DNA from: DYGX01 sp035325905
GTDB lineage: Bacteria > Chloroflexota > Anaerolineae > Aggregatilineales > Aggregatilineaceae
Reading direction: 5' to 3'
Length of the DNA: 64,000 nt
Assembly: GCA_035325905.1 (NCBI GenBank)
Contig: DAOKYY010000002.1
Coordinates: forward strand, 62,001 to 126,000
Shown piece by piece: positions 54,379-63,006 of the stretch. Under the pieces are notes generated by a model. The model had not been told where the DNA came from and did not search any database. It saw nothing but the letters and a program-made list of their open reading frames with translations. Each line of letters starts with the position of its first letter. The stretch's first letter is position 1. Both the position numbers and the translations under genes were made by a program.

Positions 54379-55880
54379 GACAGATGTTCCCTTTCGGATG
54401 CGTTTTGCGGCGCGGGCTGCCGGCCGGCAGCGCCGTTCGCGCCCGGCAGGCTGGAAGCAGGGAGATTCTCGCGCCCGTTGAGCACGACCAGCTTGTGAAT
54501 CTGGCTGACGGCGACTTCGGTATCGCGGGCGTTGACCACCATCGAGAGGCAGTAGTCGCCGGTGCCCTGGGCGATAGCGATCACGTTGACCTCGCCCTCG
54601 GCCAGCGCGCCGAACACGCGCGCAGCGACGCCCGGCTGGCGGCGCATCCCGGCCCCGACCACCGTGATGATCTCCACGTCATTATCGGCCCAGGCGCGGT
54701 CGATGTCCTGGCGCCCAAACTCGACGGCCATCTCGTTCTCAATCGCCTCGACGACGGCGCGGCTCTTGTCTTCCGGCACCACGAAGCAGATGCTCTGCTC
54801 GCTGGACGACTGCGTGATCATCAGCACGTTGGCGCTCTGCTTGGCGACGGCGGTGAAGGTGCGGGCGGCGATTCCGGGGACGCCAATCATGCCACGCCCG
54901 GCAACTGTGATCAGGCTGACATCGCGGATGGCGGTGACAGCTTTGACCGTGCCGGGCGTGGCGTTGGCTTCGTTCGTGATCAGCGTTCCAGGGTGAGAGG
55001 GGTTAAACGAGTTCTTGACGCGCAGCGGGATGCTGCGCTCGACCACCGGCTGGACGGTTTTGGAATGCAGCACTTTCGCGCCATAGTGGGCCATTTCGCC
55101 CATCTCGGCGTAGGAGATGACCGGGATCACGCGCGCGTCGGCGATGGCGCGCGGATCGGCGGTCATCACGCCATCTACATCGGTCCAGATCCACACCTCG
55201 TCGCTGTGCAGGAACGCGCCGAACAGCGTGGCGCTGTAGTCGCTGCCGCTGCGCCCTAGCGTGGTGACGACGCCTTGCCGGGTCGCGCCGATAAACCCGG
55301 TGATCACCGGGACGACGCCGCGCTCCAGGAGGGGGAGGACGCCGCGCCGCACGTTCGGCTCGGAGTCGGCGGTGAAGACGCCTGCGTTCAGATATTGATC
55401 ATCGGTGATCAGCAGCGCGCTGGCGTCGAGCGGCTGGCTTGGTAGCCCGGTTTGCCGCAGCAACGCGGCCAGCAGCGGCGCGCACATCCGCTCGCCGAGC
55501 GAGCTGACAGCGGCCATCGCCCGGTCGGACGCTTCGCGCAGGACGTACATCCCGGCGCAGAAGGCCGCGAACTGGTTGATCAGCCCGTAGATCATATCGC
55601 TGAGCGACTGCGCCTCGGATGGGTCCTCGATCAGCGCGTCGATCGCCTCGTCGTGCTGCACTTGCAGCGCGTGAACGATCGCCGTGTAGCGCGCGCCGTC
55701 CCCCTGCGAGGCGGTCCGCGCTCCCTCGATCAGCAGGTTGGTCACGCCAGCCATCGCCGAAGTCACCACGACGACTTGATGCCCCTCGCCGGCCGTTTGC
55801 CGGACAATACCGGCGGCCCGACGCAAGGCCTCCGCGTTGCCGACCGATGTCCCTCCGAATTTCATGGTGATGCGCGCCAT
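54375..55880 (-). CDS. lysC: Aspartate kinase
   Basis: A 501-residue enzyme that phosphorylates aspartate. The N-terminal KFGGTSVG, the internal GRSGSDYSATLFG and WTDVDGVMTADPR are kinase motifs. Two ACT domains follow (about 325-395 and 405-475), the sites of feedback control by pathway amino acids. A C-terminal tail of about 30 residues rich in Pro/Ala/Gly extends past the second ACT domain. AGGAGGGG precedes the ATG at 55880. It overlaps asd by 4 bases. No amino-acid riboswitch is apparent in the 135-base upstream gap. Confidence 0.94.
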   Translation of the reverse strand: MARITMKFGGTSVGNAEALRRAAGIVRQTAGEGHQVVVVTSAMAGVTNLLIEGARTASQGDGARYTAIVHALQVQHDEAIDALIEDPSEAQSLSDMIYGLINQFAAFCAGMYVLREASDRAMAAVSSLGERMCAPLLAALLRQTGLPSQPLDASALLITDDQYLNAGVFTADSEPNVRRGVLPLLERGVVPVITGFIGATRQGVVTTLGRSGSDYSATLFGAFLHSDEVWIWTDVDGVMTADPRAIADARVIPVISYAEMGEMAHYGAKVLHSKTVQPVVERSIPLRVKNSFNPSHPGTLITNEANATPGTVKAVTAIRDVSLITVAGRGMIGVPGIAARTFTAVAKQSANVLMITQSSSEQSICFVVPEDKSRAVVEAIENEMAVEFGRQDIDRAWADNDVEIITVVGAGMRRQPGVAARVFGALAEGEVNVIAIAQGTGDYCLSMVVNARDTEVAVSQIHKLVVLNGRENLPASSLPGANGAAGRQPAPQNASEREHLS

Positions 55881-55958
55881 GCTCGCCCCTCCTATCAAGT
55901 GGCCGCGACGTTCAGGCTCAGCGAACCGAGGCATCCCGTTAGGGCCTCTCGAACGAAA

Positions 55959-55986
55959 GAGCGTGGAGGTTGGTTGCTCCACGCTC
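55959..55986 (-). terminator. Terminator between GT2 gene and lysC
   Basis: A perfect 10-bp inverted repeat (55959-55968 with 55977-55986), 8-base loop, followed on the minus strand by TTTCGTT. It ends the upstream glycosyltransferase gene; it could also act as an attenuator ahead of lysC. Confidence 0.65.
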
Positions 55987-56015
55987 TGAATTGCGTTTGC
56001 GGTGGGGGTGCCCGG

Positions 56016-57578
56016 CTACCGCTTGGCCGCAACTCGGAACTGGAGCGGAATGCCCAGCATCAAACGAGTCTGCGAATGGAGCACAGGCATCGCCACGCAA
56101 ACGAACGTCATCACGGCCACCAGCGGCAGGCTCGCCAGCTCGTACACCCGCTCGCGCCAGGTCCACGGGGCAGGGCGGGGCGGCCGGATGCGCAGGTCGA
56201 TCATCCAGAACACGATCGTCAGCAGCGAGACGACCGTCGCCGATATCTGAAGCAGCAGGAACGGCGCGCTCGTCAGGTTGGCGCGGACCAGCTCCGGGTG
56301 AAACATCAGCGGAAACTGCGCGCCGAGCATCATCACAATCCAGCCGAATCCGGCCAGCAGGTTGTCATGCGCGACGCGGAACAACAGATTGAACCCGCCG
56401 AGAAATGAGATTTGCGGGTTTTCGCTCATCTGCGCGATAGCGTAGCCGATCTCTTTCGCGCCCCAGGCGTGGCGCAGCGTCTGCAAATACCGCTCTTTAA
56501 TGGCGCGCAGGATCGTGTCGCCGGTCGTGGCGCTGGCGTAAAACGGCAGAAAAATTGGCTGGAGCCACACGTCGCCGTCGCGCTGGAAGTATGATTTGAT
56601 GTACATGTGCCACTCGTCGGCGATCACGTCCGCGTCCCAATAGCCCAGGCTGTCCAGCAGGCGCAGGCTCATCGAGTAGGACGACATCGGGAGCGCCTGC
56701 CACCACGGCGCGGCCAGGTAGGCCAGCTCCCACGCCGACGAATACGCGTGCAGAATCCGCATCAGCGGGTTGATCGTCCACACGTTGCCGTGATAGCGGA
56801 TCGGCGCCTGCCAGAAGGTCGCGTAGCGGCGCGGATCGGTGGCGAACAGCACGCGCAGCGCCGCGAAATAGTCCGCGTGCCACAGCGTGTCGGAGTCCAT
56901 CGTCGTAATCACGAGGTGGTCGATGTTGTAGCCCAGCTCGTCGACCATCGTGCGCCGCGCCCAGCGCCCGGCCCACGCCTGGTTAGCGGATTTGCACTGC
57001 ATCTCGCCGGACAGCCCCTTGGGGTGGGTGGCGACAAGGAAATTCTCAAAGCGGCCGGCGTATTCGGCCCGCAGAGCTTCGCCTTTGGAGACAGCCCCGG
57101 CCTCGCCGACTTCCATCGCCAGCACGATATTGATCGAGGTTGCCGCGTCCCGCTGGCCCGCCAGCCGATCAAGCGTGCGGCGCAGCGTGACGAGGTCCTC
57201 GCGGTAGTTCGGGATGATCACGACGTGGTGCACCGCATCGAGCGGCAGGCTATCGGCGGAGGCGCGGCGGGAATATTCCTCGGCCCAATCGATCGCCTCC
57301 CACTGCCGGATTGTGCGCAGGCCGAGGAGATTCGCGGCTCCGGCGAAGCTGAAGCGCACCGCCGAGTAGAACGCGAGCAGGCCAGCCCCCAGCACGACGG
57401 CCATCGGCGCGATATACGCCCCGGCCAGCACGACGGCCAGCGCCAGCCAGGCCAGCCCGCCGGGAATCGTGTCGAGGACGCGCTCAGGAATGACCGACGG
57501 GCGCGTGCCAGCCCACACCGTCCGGCCCACGCCGAACTGCACGCTGTTACGCCGGTTCCCGACCGACTGATAGGGCAC
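56016..57578 (-). CDS. GT2-family membrane glycosyltransferase
   Basis: About 520 residues. Two N-terminal helices (about 35-75) precede a GT-A catalytic domain with HHVVIIPNYRE (nucleotide binding), TTMDSDTLWHADY (DxD metal motif) and ADEWHMYIKSYF. Four C-terminal helices complete a layout like processive cellulose-synthase-type enzymes, but the QxxRW motif is not obvious. It probably polymerises or transfers sugars for an extracellular glycan. The GTG at 57578 is preferred because GGGAGG lies 5 bases upstream; another GTG is ten codons earlier. It is divergent from the response regulator gene. Confidence 0.78.
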   Translation of the reverse strand: MPYQSVGNRRNSVQFGVGRTVWAGTRPSVIPERVLDTIPGGLAWLALAVVLAGAYIAPMAVVLGAGLLAFYSAVRFSFAGAANLLGLRTIRQWEAIDWAEEYSRRASADSLPLDAVHHVVIIPNYREDLVTLRRTLDRLAGQRDAATSINIVLAMEVGEAGAVSKGEALRAEYAGRFENFLVATHPKGLSGEMQCKSANQAWAGRWARRTMVDELGYNIDHLVITTMDSDTLWHADYFAALRVLFATDPRRYATFWQAPIRYHGNVWTINPLMRILHAYSSAWELAYLAAPWWQALPMSSYSMSLRLLDSLGYWDADVIADEWHMYIKSYFQRDGDVWLQPIFLPFYASATTGDTILRAIKERYLQTLRHAWGAKEIGYAIAQMSENPQISFLGGFNLLFRVAHDNLLAGFGWIVMMLGAQFPLMFHPELVRANLTSAPFLLLQISATVVSLLTIVFWMIDLRIRPPRPAPWTWRERVYELASLPLVAVMTFVCVAMPVLHSQTRLMLGIPLQFRVAAKR

Positions 57579-57782
57579 CGTGTCCTCCCGCCCAGACCCC
57601 ACGATCACAATCTACCATTCTACCAGAAGTCTAGCAGCCGGGGTCGAAAGCTGCATTGTGGATTGCACACAAGTCCCACTTGGAATGACACTCGGCGGCG
57701 AGGTGCGGGGCAAGACGCGCAGGCGCCTCGCCGCGAAATCGGCTACAATGAGAGAAGAACCTGCTATCATGCGAGATCGAAC

Positions 57783-58478
57783 ATGGCCGTCAAAGTCCTG
57801 ATCGTCGAAGACGACGTTGATATGAACCGGTTGATGGTGCTGGACCTCAAGCGCCACGGCTACGAGGTCTTCACCGCGACCGATGGCCGCGAGGGGCTGC
57901 GGCTCTTCCACGAAGCGCGCCCGAATCTCGTGCTACTCGACGTCGCGCTGCCTGGCATGAACGGGCTGATCGTCTGCCAGCGCATCCGCGAGCTGTCGAA
58001 TGTGCCGATCGTGATCATGACCGCGCACGCCGTCAGCGAGCAGGAAATGGCCGAGGGGCTGAACCTGGGCGCGGATGAGTACCTGATCAAGCCGCTCCGC
58101 AGCCTGGAATTTCACGCGCGCGTCAACGCGCTGTTGCGGCGCGCGCAGATGAGCGACGACGGCCAGCCGCAGGCCGCGAACTACGCCGACGATTACTTGA
58201 CGGTCGATATCGACGACCGCCGCGTGTGCGTCGGCGGGCAGGAAGTGCGCCTGACGCCGACCGAGTTCAAATTGCTGGCGACCTTTGTCCGCCACAAGGG
58301 GCAGGTGCTGACCTTCCAGCAGCTTCTGGAGCAGGTGTGGGGCTACGAGTACAACAGCGAGCATCACTACCCGCGCATCTACGTCTCCCACCTGCGACGC
58401 AAGATCGAGCCGGACGCCAAAAACCCGACCTACATCCAGAACGAATACGGGGTGGGCTACCGCTTCACAGGCAAGTGA
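57783..58478 (+). CDS. OmpR-family response regulator (orphan)
   Basis: A 231-residue regulator. The receiver domain has E9-D10-D11, phospho-acceptor D53 (LVLLDVALP), T in IMTAHA and K in LIKPLRS; the C-terminal winged helix ends NEYGVGYRFTGK. No histidine kinase gene is adjacent, so its partner lies elsewhere. It could control the divergent glycosyltransferase gene (about 200 bases between starts). A TACAAT at 57744 may be its -10 box. The longer upstream open frame runs antisense to the glycosyltransferase gene and is rejected. Confidence 0.9.
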   Translation: MAVKVLIVEDDVDMNRLMVLDLKRHGYEVFTATDGREGLRLFHEARPNLVLLDVALPGMNGLIVCQRIRELSNVPIVIMTAHAVSEQEMAEGLNLGADEYLIKPLRSLEFHARVNALLRRAQMSDDGQPQAANYADDYLTVDIDDRRVCVGGQEVRLTPTEFKLLATFVRHKGQVLTFQQLLEQVWGYEYNSEHHYPRIYVSHLRRKIEPDAKNPTYIQNEYGVGYRFTGK

Positions 58479-58507
58479 TCGTGCGTCTTGTCTGGAGATG
58501 TAGCACC

Positions 58508-58532
58508 GGCGGCCAATGAGCCGCCTCTTTTA
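58508..58532 (+). terminator. Terminator of the orphan response regulator
   Basis: A 6-bp stem (58508-58513 with 58520-58525), 6-base loop, then TCTTTTA. It ends the regulator gene just before the convergent C39-like gene's stop. Confidence 0.7.
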
Positions 58533-59318
58533 TGTGGCGGGCGGGCTGGCTGGAGCGGGGGCGGCGGGCGAGAGCGCGATCAGCCGGTACGCGTAGGCCG
58601 CGCCGAACCGCTCTGCTGGGATGACTGCCTGAGCCTGCAATTCAGGGTAGCGCCCGGATGGATTGTGCAGCTCGAACGCGATGGGCGCGCCGCCCTGCCA
58701 GGTAAACCCGGTCACGAGCACGAAATGCCCGCCATAGCGCCCCGGCTGCGGCGCGCGCTCGCCGATCTCCGGCGTGACCGAAGCCATCACCAGCGCGCCG
58801 CCGCGAATCAGCGCGCAGAGGCGCAGGTGCGAGGCGTAGCCGTACCCCTCGGCGCGCAGGCCATAGCGCGCCGCCAGCTTGACGAGCGCCGGATAGGTCC
58901 ACCCTTCGTCGATCCAGTTGCCGTTTGCGTCGCGCACGGTGTAGCCGCGCTCGTCCAGCCCGTGCTTGACCAACTGCCAGAGTGTCGGCTCGTGACCGGG
59001 CGAGAACGCGGCGATCGCCATTTGCAGGCAGGCCAGCGCGCAGACGCGCGGCGCCCAGAAGGCATACTCGACCGGATCGTTGGCTCCAAACACGCGCCAG
59101 TTCGGATCAAGCGTGCCGTCGAACCCGGCGTGAATGTAGGCGTGAATCAGGTCCGGCGAAGCGAACTGCGCGCGGTAAGGGACGCTGACCGGCGCGCGAT
59201 AGTCGCCGCCGGGCAGGCCAGTCAGCGCCCGCCGCGCCCGCCACTGATCGCGCTGGCTGAGCAGCGGATCGACGCGTGGGTGCAGCGCAGCTTTAAGCCG
59301 GCGCAGCAGCGAACTCAC
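58530..59318 (-). CDS. C39-like cysteine peptidase family protein
   Basis: A 262-residue protein without a clear signal peptide. RVCALACLQM (Cys93 the likely nucleophile), GRYGGHFVLVTGF (His) and ELHNPSGRYP (Asn) match the Cys-His-Asn/Asp order of the papain-like C39_2 group. Usual partners in this group cleave peptides or wall stem peptides; some are inactive binders. The start is a GTG. It lies 12 bases after ddl, at the end of a cell-wall synthesis run, so a role on wall peptides is plausible but unproven. Confidence 0.65.
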   Translation of the reverse strand: MSSLLRRLKAALHPRVDPLLSQRDQWRARRALTGLPGGDYRAPVSVPYRAQFASPDLIHAYIHAGFDGTLDPNWRVFGANDPVEYAFWAPRVCALACLQMAIAAFSPGHEPTLWQLVKHGLDERGYTVRDANGNWIDEGWTYPALVKLAARYGLRAEGYGYASHLRLCALIRGGALVMASVTPEIGERAPQPGRYGGHFVLVTGFTWQGGAPIAFELHNPSGRYPELQAQAVIPAERFGAAYAYRLIALSPAAPAPASPPAT

Positions 59319-59330
59319 CGCGCCCCCGGC

Positions 59331-60524
59331 TCACTTCTTGATGCCTTTCAGCCCGCGCGCGGCGGCGTGATCGATCAGGCCGGTCTTGTAGTTGTAAACC
59401 GTCTTGCGCTTCTCGGCGTGGGCCTCAAACGCCAGCCGGATCAGCTCGTCCATCACGGCGGCGGGCGTCATGCCTTCTTCCTGCCACAGGTAGAAGGCCA
59501 TCGAGCCGGGGATGGTGTTGATCTCGTTAACGATCACGTCGCCCGCTTGCTCGCGCACCAAGAAATCGACACGCGCCGTCCCGCGCCCGTCGACGGCGGC
59601 GAACGCCTGCCGCGCCAGGTCCTGAATACGGGCGGTCAGCTCGGCGGAGAGCGGCGCCGGAATCTTGCGCTCGGCGCCCTTCATGCCAGCCGCGCCCTCG
59701 CTGCGCATGTATTTCTCCTCGTAGGTCAGAAATTCCTGCCAGGTGATCGGCTGTTCCAGCGCCGAGGCGCGATACGGCCCGTTGCCGAGCAGCGCGCAGT
59801 TGATCTCGATCGCACTGGTCAGCGCCTTCTCGACGATAATGCGCCGGTCGAAGGTGGCCGCGATGGTGATGTAGGTGCGCGCTTCCTCGGCGTCTTTCGC
59901 ACGCGCCACGCCGATGCTTGAGCCGAGCGAGGCGGGCTTGACGAAGACCGGGTAGCCAAGCTGGGCGTCGATCCGCGCCAGCACTTCGTTCGCGTTGGCG
60001 GTCCACTCCTGCCGTGAGAAGCCCAGGTGCTCCACGACCGGCAGGCCGTGTTGCGCCAGGACGCTCTTGAGCATGATCTTGTCGCGCACCACCGCCGAGG
60101 CCATCACCCCCGCGCCGACATAGGGAATATCCGCCAGCTCCAGCAGCCCCTGGATCGTCCCGTCCTCACCGTGCGTGCCGTGCAGAGCGGGAACCACTAC
60201 GTCCAGGCGGCGCAGCTGGCTGCGCGACATCAGGCCGCTGACTGGCTGGATGATCAGGCCGTGGTGATGCGGGCTGGGCGAGATGACGACATCCTTCATG
60301 CCCATCCGGTCGGCGATCTCGTCGGCCTGAAAGGTCTTCAGCTCGCGCAGCCCCGGCCCGGTCAGCCAGCGCCCGTCCCGCGTGATGTAAATCGGCACGA
60401 CCTCATAGCGATCGGGGCGCAGCGCCTGCATCACCTGCTGCGCTGTGACGATCGACACGTCGTGCTCGACGGAGCGGCTGCCAAAGATGACGCCTACTGT
60501 CTTGATGCCAGAACCGGTTGCCAT
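59331..60524 (-). CDS. ddl: D-alanine--D-alanine ligase
   Basis: A 397-residue ATP-grasp enzyme that makes the D-Ala-D-Ala dipeptide for peptidoglycan. GVIFGSRSVEHDVSI (N-terminal), ALHGTHGEDGTIQG, YPVFVKPASLGSSIG and VNEINTIPGSMAFYLW (metal and phosphate contacts) are intact. It is longer than the E. coli enzymes (about 306-364 residues), mainly through a middle loop and a C-terminal tail of basic residues. The substrate-binding Tyr/Ser environment fits D-Ala rather than D-lactate, though this is not certain. It follows the MurF-like gene by 58 bases. Confidence 0.92.
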   Translation of the reverse strand: MATGSGIKTVGVIFGSRSVEHDVSIVTAQQVMQALRPDRYEVVPIYITRDGRWLTGPGLRELKTFQADEIADRMGMKDVVISPSPHHHGLIIQPVSGLMSRSQLRRLDVVVPALHGTHGEDGTIQGLLELADIPYVGAGVMASAVVRDKIMLKSVLAQHGLPVVEHLGFSRQEWTANANEVLARIDAQLGYPVFVKPASLGSSIGVARAKDAEEARTYITIAATFDRRIIVEKALTSAIEINCALLGNGPYRASALEQPITWQEFLTYEEKYMRSEGAAGMKGAERKIPAPLSAELTARIQDLARQAFAAVDGRGTARVDFLVREQAGDVIVNEINTIPGSMAFYLWQEEGMTPAAVMDELIRLAFEAHAEKRKTVYNYKTGLIDHAAARGLKGIKK

Positions 60525-60582
60525 GATCGATTGCTTCCTTCTGTGCGAAACGTCTCACTCAGCATTACTGGCCGAGAAGGGC

Positions 60583-62214
60583 CTACAAGTAGGTATCCGG
60601 CAGGTCGTTGAGAAACAAGACCGTGTCGCCCGGCTGGAGCGCCGTGTTGAACCAGGCGATCGCTTCTTCCCGCGTGTCGTAGACCTGCAACCGATCAGCC
60701 GGGAACCCGGTCTCGCGGATCCCCTGCTGGATCGGGCGTGTCTGGTCCTCGCCGACCAGGATAATATCGGTGCAGACCTGGGCGGCCAGGCGGCCCAGCT
60801 TGCGGTTTTCCTCGTCCTGAATTGGCCCCAGCTCGACCATGCCCGGCGTGATCAGCACGCGCCGCCCGGCGCGGTACAGGCTCAGCACGTTGAGCGCGTT
60901 CTGCGCGCCGACCGGGTTGGCGGAGTACGCGTCGTCGATGACCGTCACCCCGCCCGGCAGCACGCGGCGCTGAAGCCGGTGTTCGGCTGGCTCCAGCGAG
61001 GCGACGCGTAGCGCGATCTCGCCGAGCGACATCCCCAGGTGGCGCGCCGTCGCGATCGCCAGCAGGATATTCGTGACATTGTGCTGCCCGACCAGCCGGG
61101 TCGTGATCGGCTGCTCCTCGCCGGTCAGCGTATCGACCACGTCGAAGCGCAGACCGTCCACTGTCGCGCGGATGTCGCGGGCGTGGAAGCGAAGCTGCGT
61201 CGCCAGGTCGGTGTTCTGCCACGTTACCCCGATCCGGGTCTGCGGATAGCCGCGCTCGTACATGGCGCGCACATACGGATCGTCCCAGTTGAAGACTGCC
61301 GCGCCCTCCGGCGGCAGCGCCTCGATGATCTCGTACTTGGCGCGGGCCGTGTTCTCCAGGCTGCCGAATCGTTCGAGGTGTTGCGGGCCGACCGCGGTCA
61401 CGATGCTGATCTGCGGCTTGACCAGGTCGCAGATACCCGCGATCTCGCCCGGAACGTAAGCGCCCATCTCGACGATGAAGTAGTCGTAGCCGGAATCGTT
61501 GCTCAGGTCGTTGTTGATCGCGATGCACACGCCCATCAGCGTATTGTAGCTCTTGGGCGTGGCGTAAGCGCGGAATCTGCCGTTCAGGATATGCGCCAGG
61601 TATTCCTTGGTGCTGGTCTTGCCGTAGCTGCCGGTGATCCCGATCACGACCGGGTTGGCGCGGCGCAGCGTCGCCGCCGCGCGCCGGCGGAACATCCAGC
61701 GAAAGCCCGCCTCGACCGGGTGCATGATCAGGTTGGCGAGCGGCAGAATCAGCGGGCTGAGGTGATAAGTGACCAGGCCGATCAGCGTGTAGACCGCAAA
61801 CTCCGCCAGCGTGCCCATTCCGACGAGCGCGCCTGCCAGCCCCACCGCGCTCACGTGGATCGCGACAGCCAGTCCGTAGGCGGCGATCAGCAGCCGGATC
61901 GCGCGCTGCGTCAGCTTGAATTTCTGCTTGATCTCTTTGACCGGCTCCGGCCAGACGGCCATCACCCCCGCCACGCCCCAGATCGCGAGGTAGAGCGGGG
62001 CGCTCTCTTGCCCGGTCAGCTCGAGCGCCAGCGCCGCGACGCCCGCGACCCCGACCGAAACCAGCGCACGCACGACTACGATCCGGTCGATGCGCCCTGC
62101 CAGCCAGCGCAGATAGCGGCGGCTGTCGTAGCCTTCGATCTGGAAGAACCGCGCCAGCCGCCAGATGCGCAGCATGATCCCCACGAGCCACAGCACGATC
62201 AAAAAGGCGGTCAT
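60583..62214 (-). CDS. MurF-like Mur ligase with N-terminal membrane domain
   Basis: A 543-residue protein. The first roughly 175 residues are membrane helices (about five to six), replacing the soluble UDP-sugar-binding domain of standard MurF. The Mur ligase core follows: P-loop GITGSYGKTSTKE (about 190-202), KSYNTLMGVC, AVGPQHLERFGS, FNWDD, and the C-terminal domain with PAEHRLQRR and DDAYSANP, which matches MurF (addition of D-Ala-D-Ala). It may act on a lipid-linked rather than soluble precursor (inference). It lies 6 bases after the hydrolase gene and next to ddl, which makes the MurF substrate. Confidence 0.82.
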   Translation of the reverse strand: MTAFLIVLWLVGIMLRIWRLARFFQIEGYDSRRYLRWLAGRIDRIVVVRALVSVGVAGVAALALELTGQESAPLYLAIWGVAGVMAVWPEPVKEIKQKFKLTQRAIRLLIAAYGLAVAIHVSAVGLAGALVGMGTLAEFAVYTLIGLVTYHLSPLILPLANLIMHPVEAGFRWMFRRRAAATLRRANPVVIGITGSYGKTSTKEYLAHILNGRFRAYATPKSYNTLMGVCIAINNDLSNDSGYDYFIVEMGAYVPGEIAGICDLVKPQISIVTAVGPQHLERFGSLENTARAKYEIIEALPPEGAAVFNWDDPYVRAMYERGYPQTRIGVTWQNTDLATQLRFHARDIRATVDGLRFDVVDTLTGEEQPITTRLVGQHNVTNILLAIATARHLGMSLGEIALRVASLEPAEHRLQRRVLPGGVTVIDDAYSANPVGAQNALNVLSLYRAGRRVLITPGMVELGPIQDEENRKLGRLAAQVCTDIILVGEDQTRPIQQGIRETGFPADRLQVYDTREEAIAWFNTALQPGDTVLFLNDLPDTYL

Positions 62215-62220
62215 GGGCGG

Positions 62221-63006
62221 CTAGCTTTCTGCGCCGAGGAAGTGATCGACGATCCGCACATAATCAAGCAGTCTTTCCAGATACGCGAAATGCCCGGCGC
62301 CCTGGAAGACGATCAGCCCGGCGTCGGGGATCAGCGCCTCCAGCCGGCGGCCCTGCCACAGCGGTGTGTCGGCGTCCTGATCGCCCCAGATCAGCACGGT
62401 CGGCGCCTGAACACGCTGCGCGAACGGCGTCAGGTCCTCGCTGATGACGCGCAGAAACGTCTCGCGCAGCGGTCCGGCGTTGCGGTAGTCTTCCGAGGCG
62501 TAACGCTCGTGATAGCGGTGCTGCAAGCGGGCGCGCAGGCCGTCCAGCCCCAGCCGGTCGAGCGTGTCGCGCACGGCCTGCGCCCCGGCGGTCCGAAGAC
62601 GCTGGCTGGCGCTTGGCGTGGTTGGGATCCCGGCGCTGCTCGCCAGCACCAGCTTGCGCACGCGGTCAGGGTGCTCCGCCGCCAGAACGAGGCTGATCCG
62701 CCCGCCGAACGAGTGACCGAGCAGGTCGGCGCACTCCAGCCGGGCGGCGTCTAGATAATCTCGCACGAAGCGACTGTAATCGCGGACGCCCCAGGGGGCA
62801 GGCGGCAGGTCGCTGGCGCCGAAGCCGGGCAGGTCCAGCACGTGGACCTGATAGCCGCGCGGGGTAAGCTGTTCGGCGACCGGCCAGAAGCTCCGAATCG
62901 CGCCGCCCCAGCCGTGAAGCGCGACCACCGGGCGGCCTTCGCCGATTACGGCCGTGCCGACGCTCAACCCCTCGATGGTGCGGCGCGCGACGACCGGATC
63001 GCTCAC
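62221..63006 (-). CDS. Alpha/beta-hydrolase fold protein
   Basis: A 261-residue hydrolase. The oxyanion HGWGG (about 31), nucleophile elbow GHSFGG (Ser near residue 98), acid Asp in IWGDQD and His in GAGHF form a complete triad. Substrate unknown; similarity is to general esterase/epoxide-hydrolase/MenH-like proteins. The GTG start overlaps the MurA-like stop by 4 bases (GTGA), embedding it within the cell-wall cluster. Confidence 0.82.
   Translation of the reverse strand: MSDPVVARRTIEGLSVGTAVIGEGRPVVALHGWGGAIRSFWPVAEQLTPRGYQVHVLDLPGFGASDLPPAPWGVRDYSRFVRDYLDAARLECADLLGHSFGGRISLVLAAEHPDRVRKLVLASSAGIPTTPSASQRLRTAGAQAVRDTLDRLGLDGLRARLQHRYHERYASEDYRNAGPLRETFLRVISEDLTPFAQRVQAPTVLIWGDQDADTPLWQGRRLEALIPDAGLIVFQGAGHFAYLERLLDYVRIVDHFLGAES

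Noticed and set aside
55881..56015. Lysine riboswitch or amino-acid T-box ahead of lysC
   Set aside because: Only a terminator-like hairpin is present; there is no T-box bulge, and the gap of 135 bases is too short for a lysine riboswitch.
56607..57782. Long plus-strand open frame ahead of the orphan response regulator
   Set aside because: It is antisense to the GT2 glycosyltransferase gene; only the part from 57783 is a recognisable protein.
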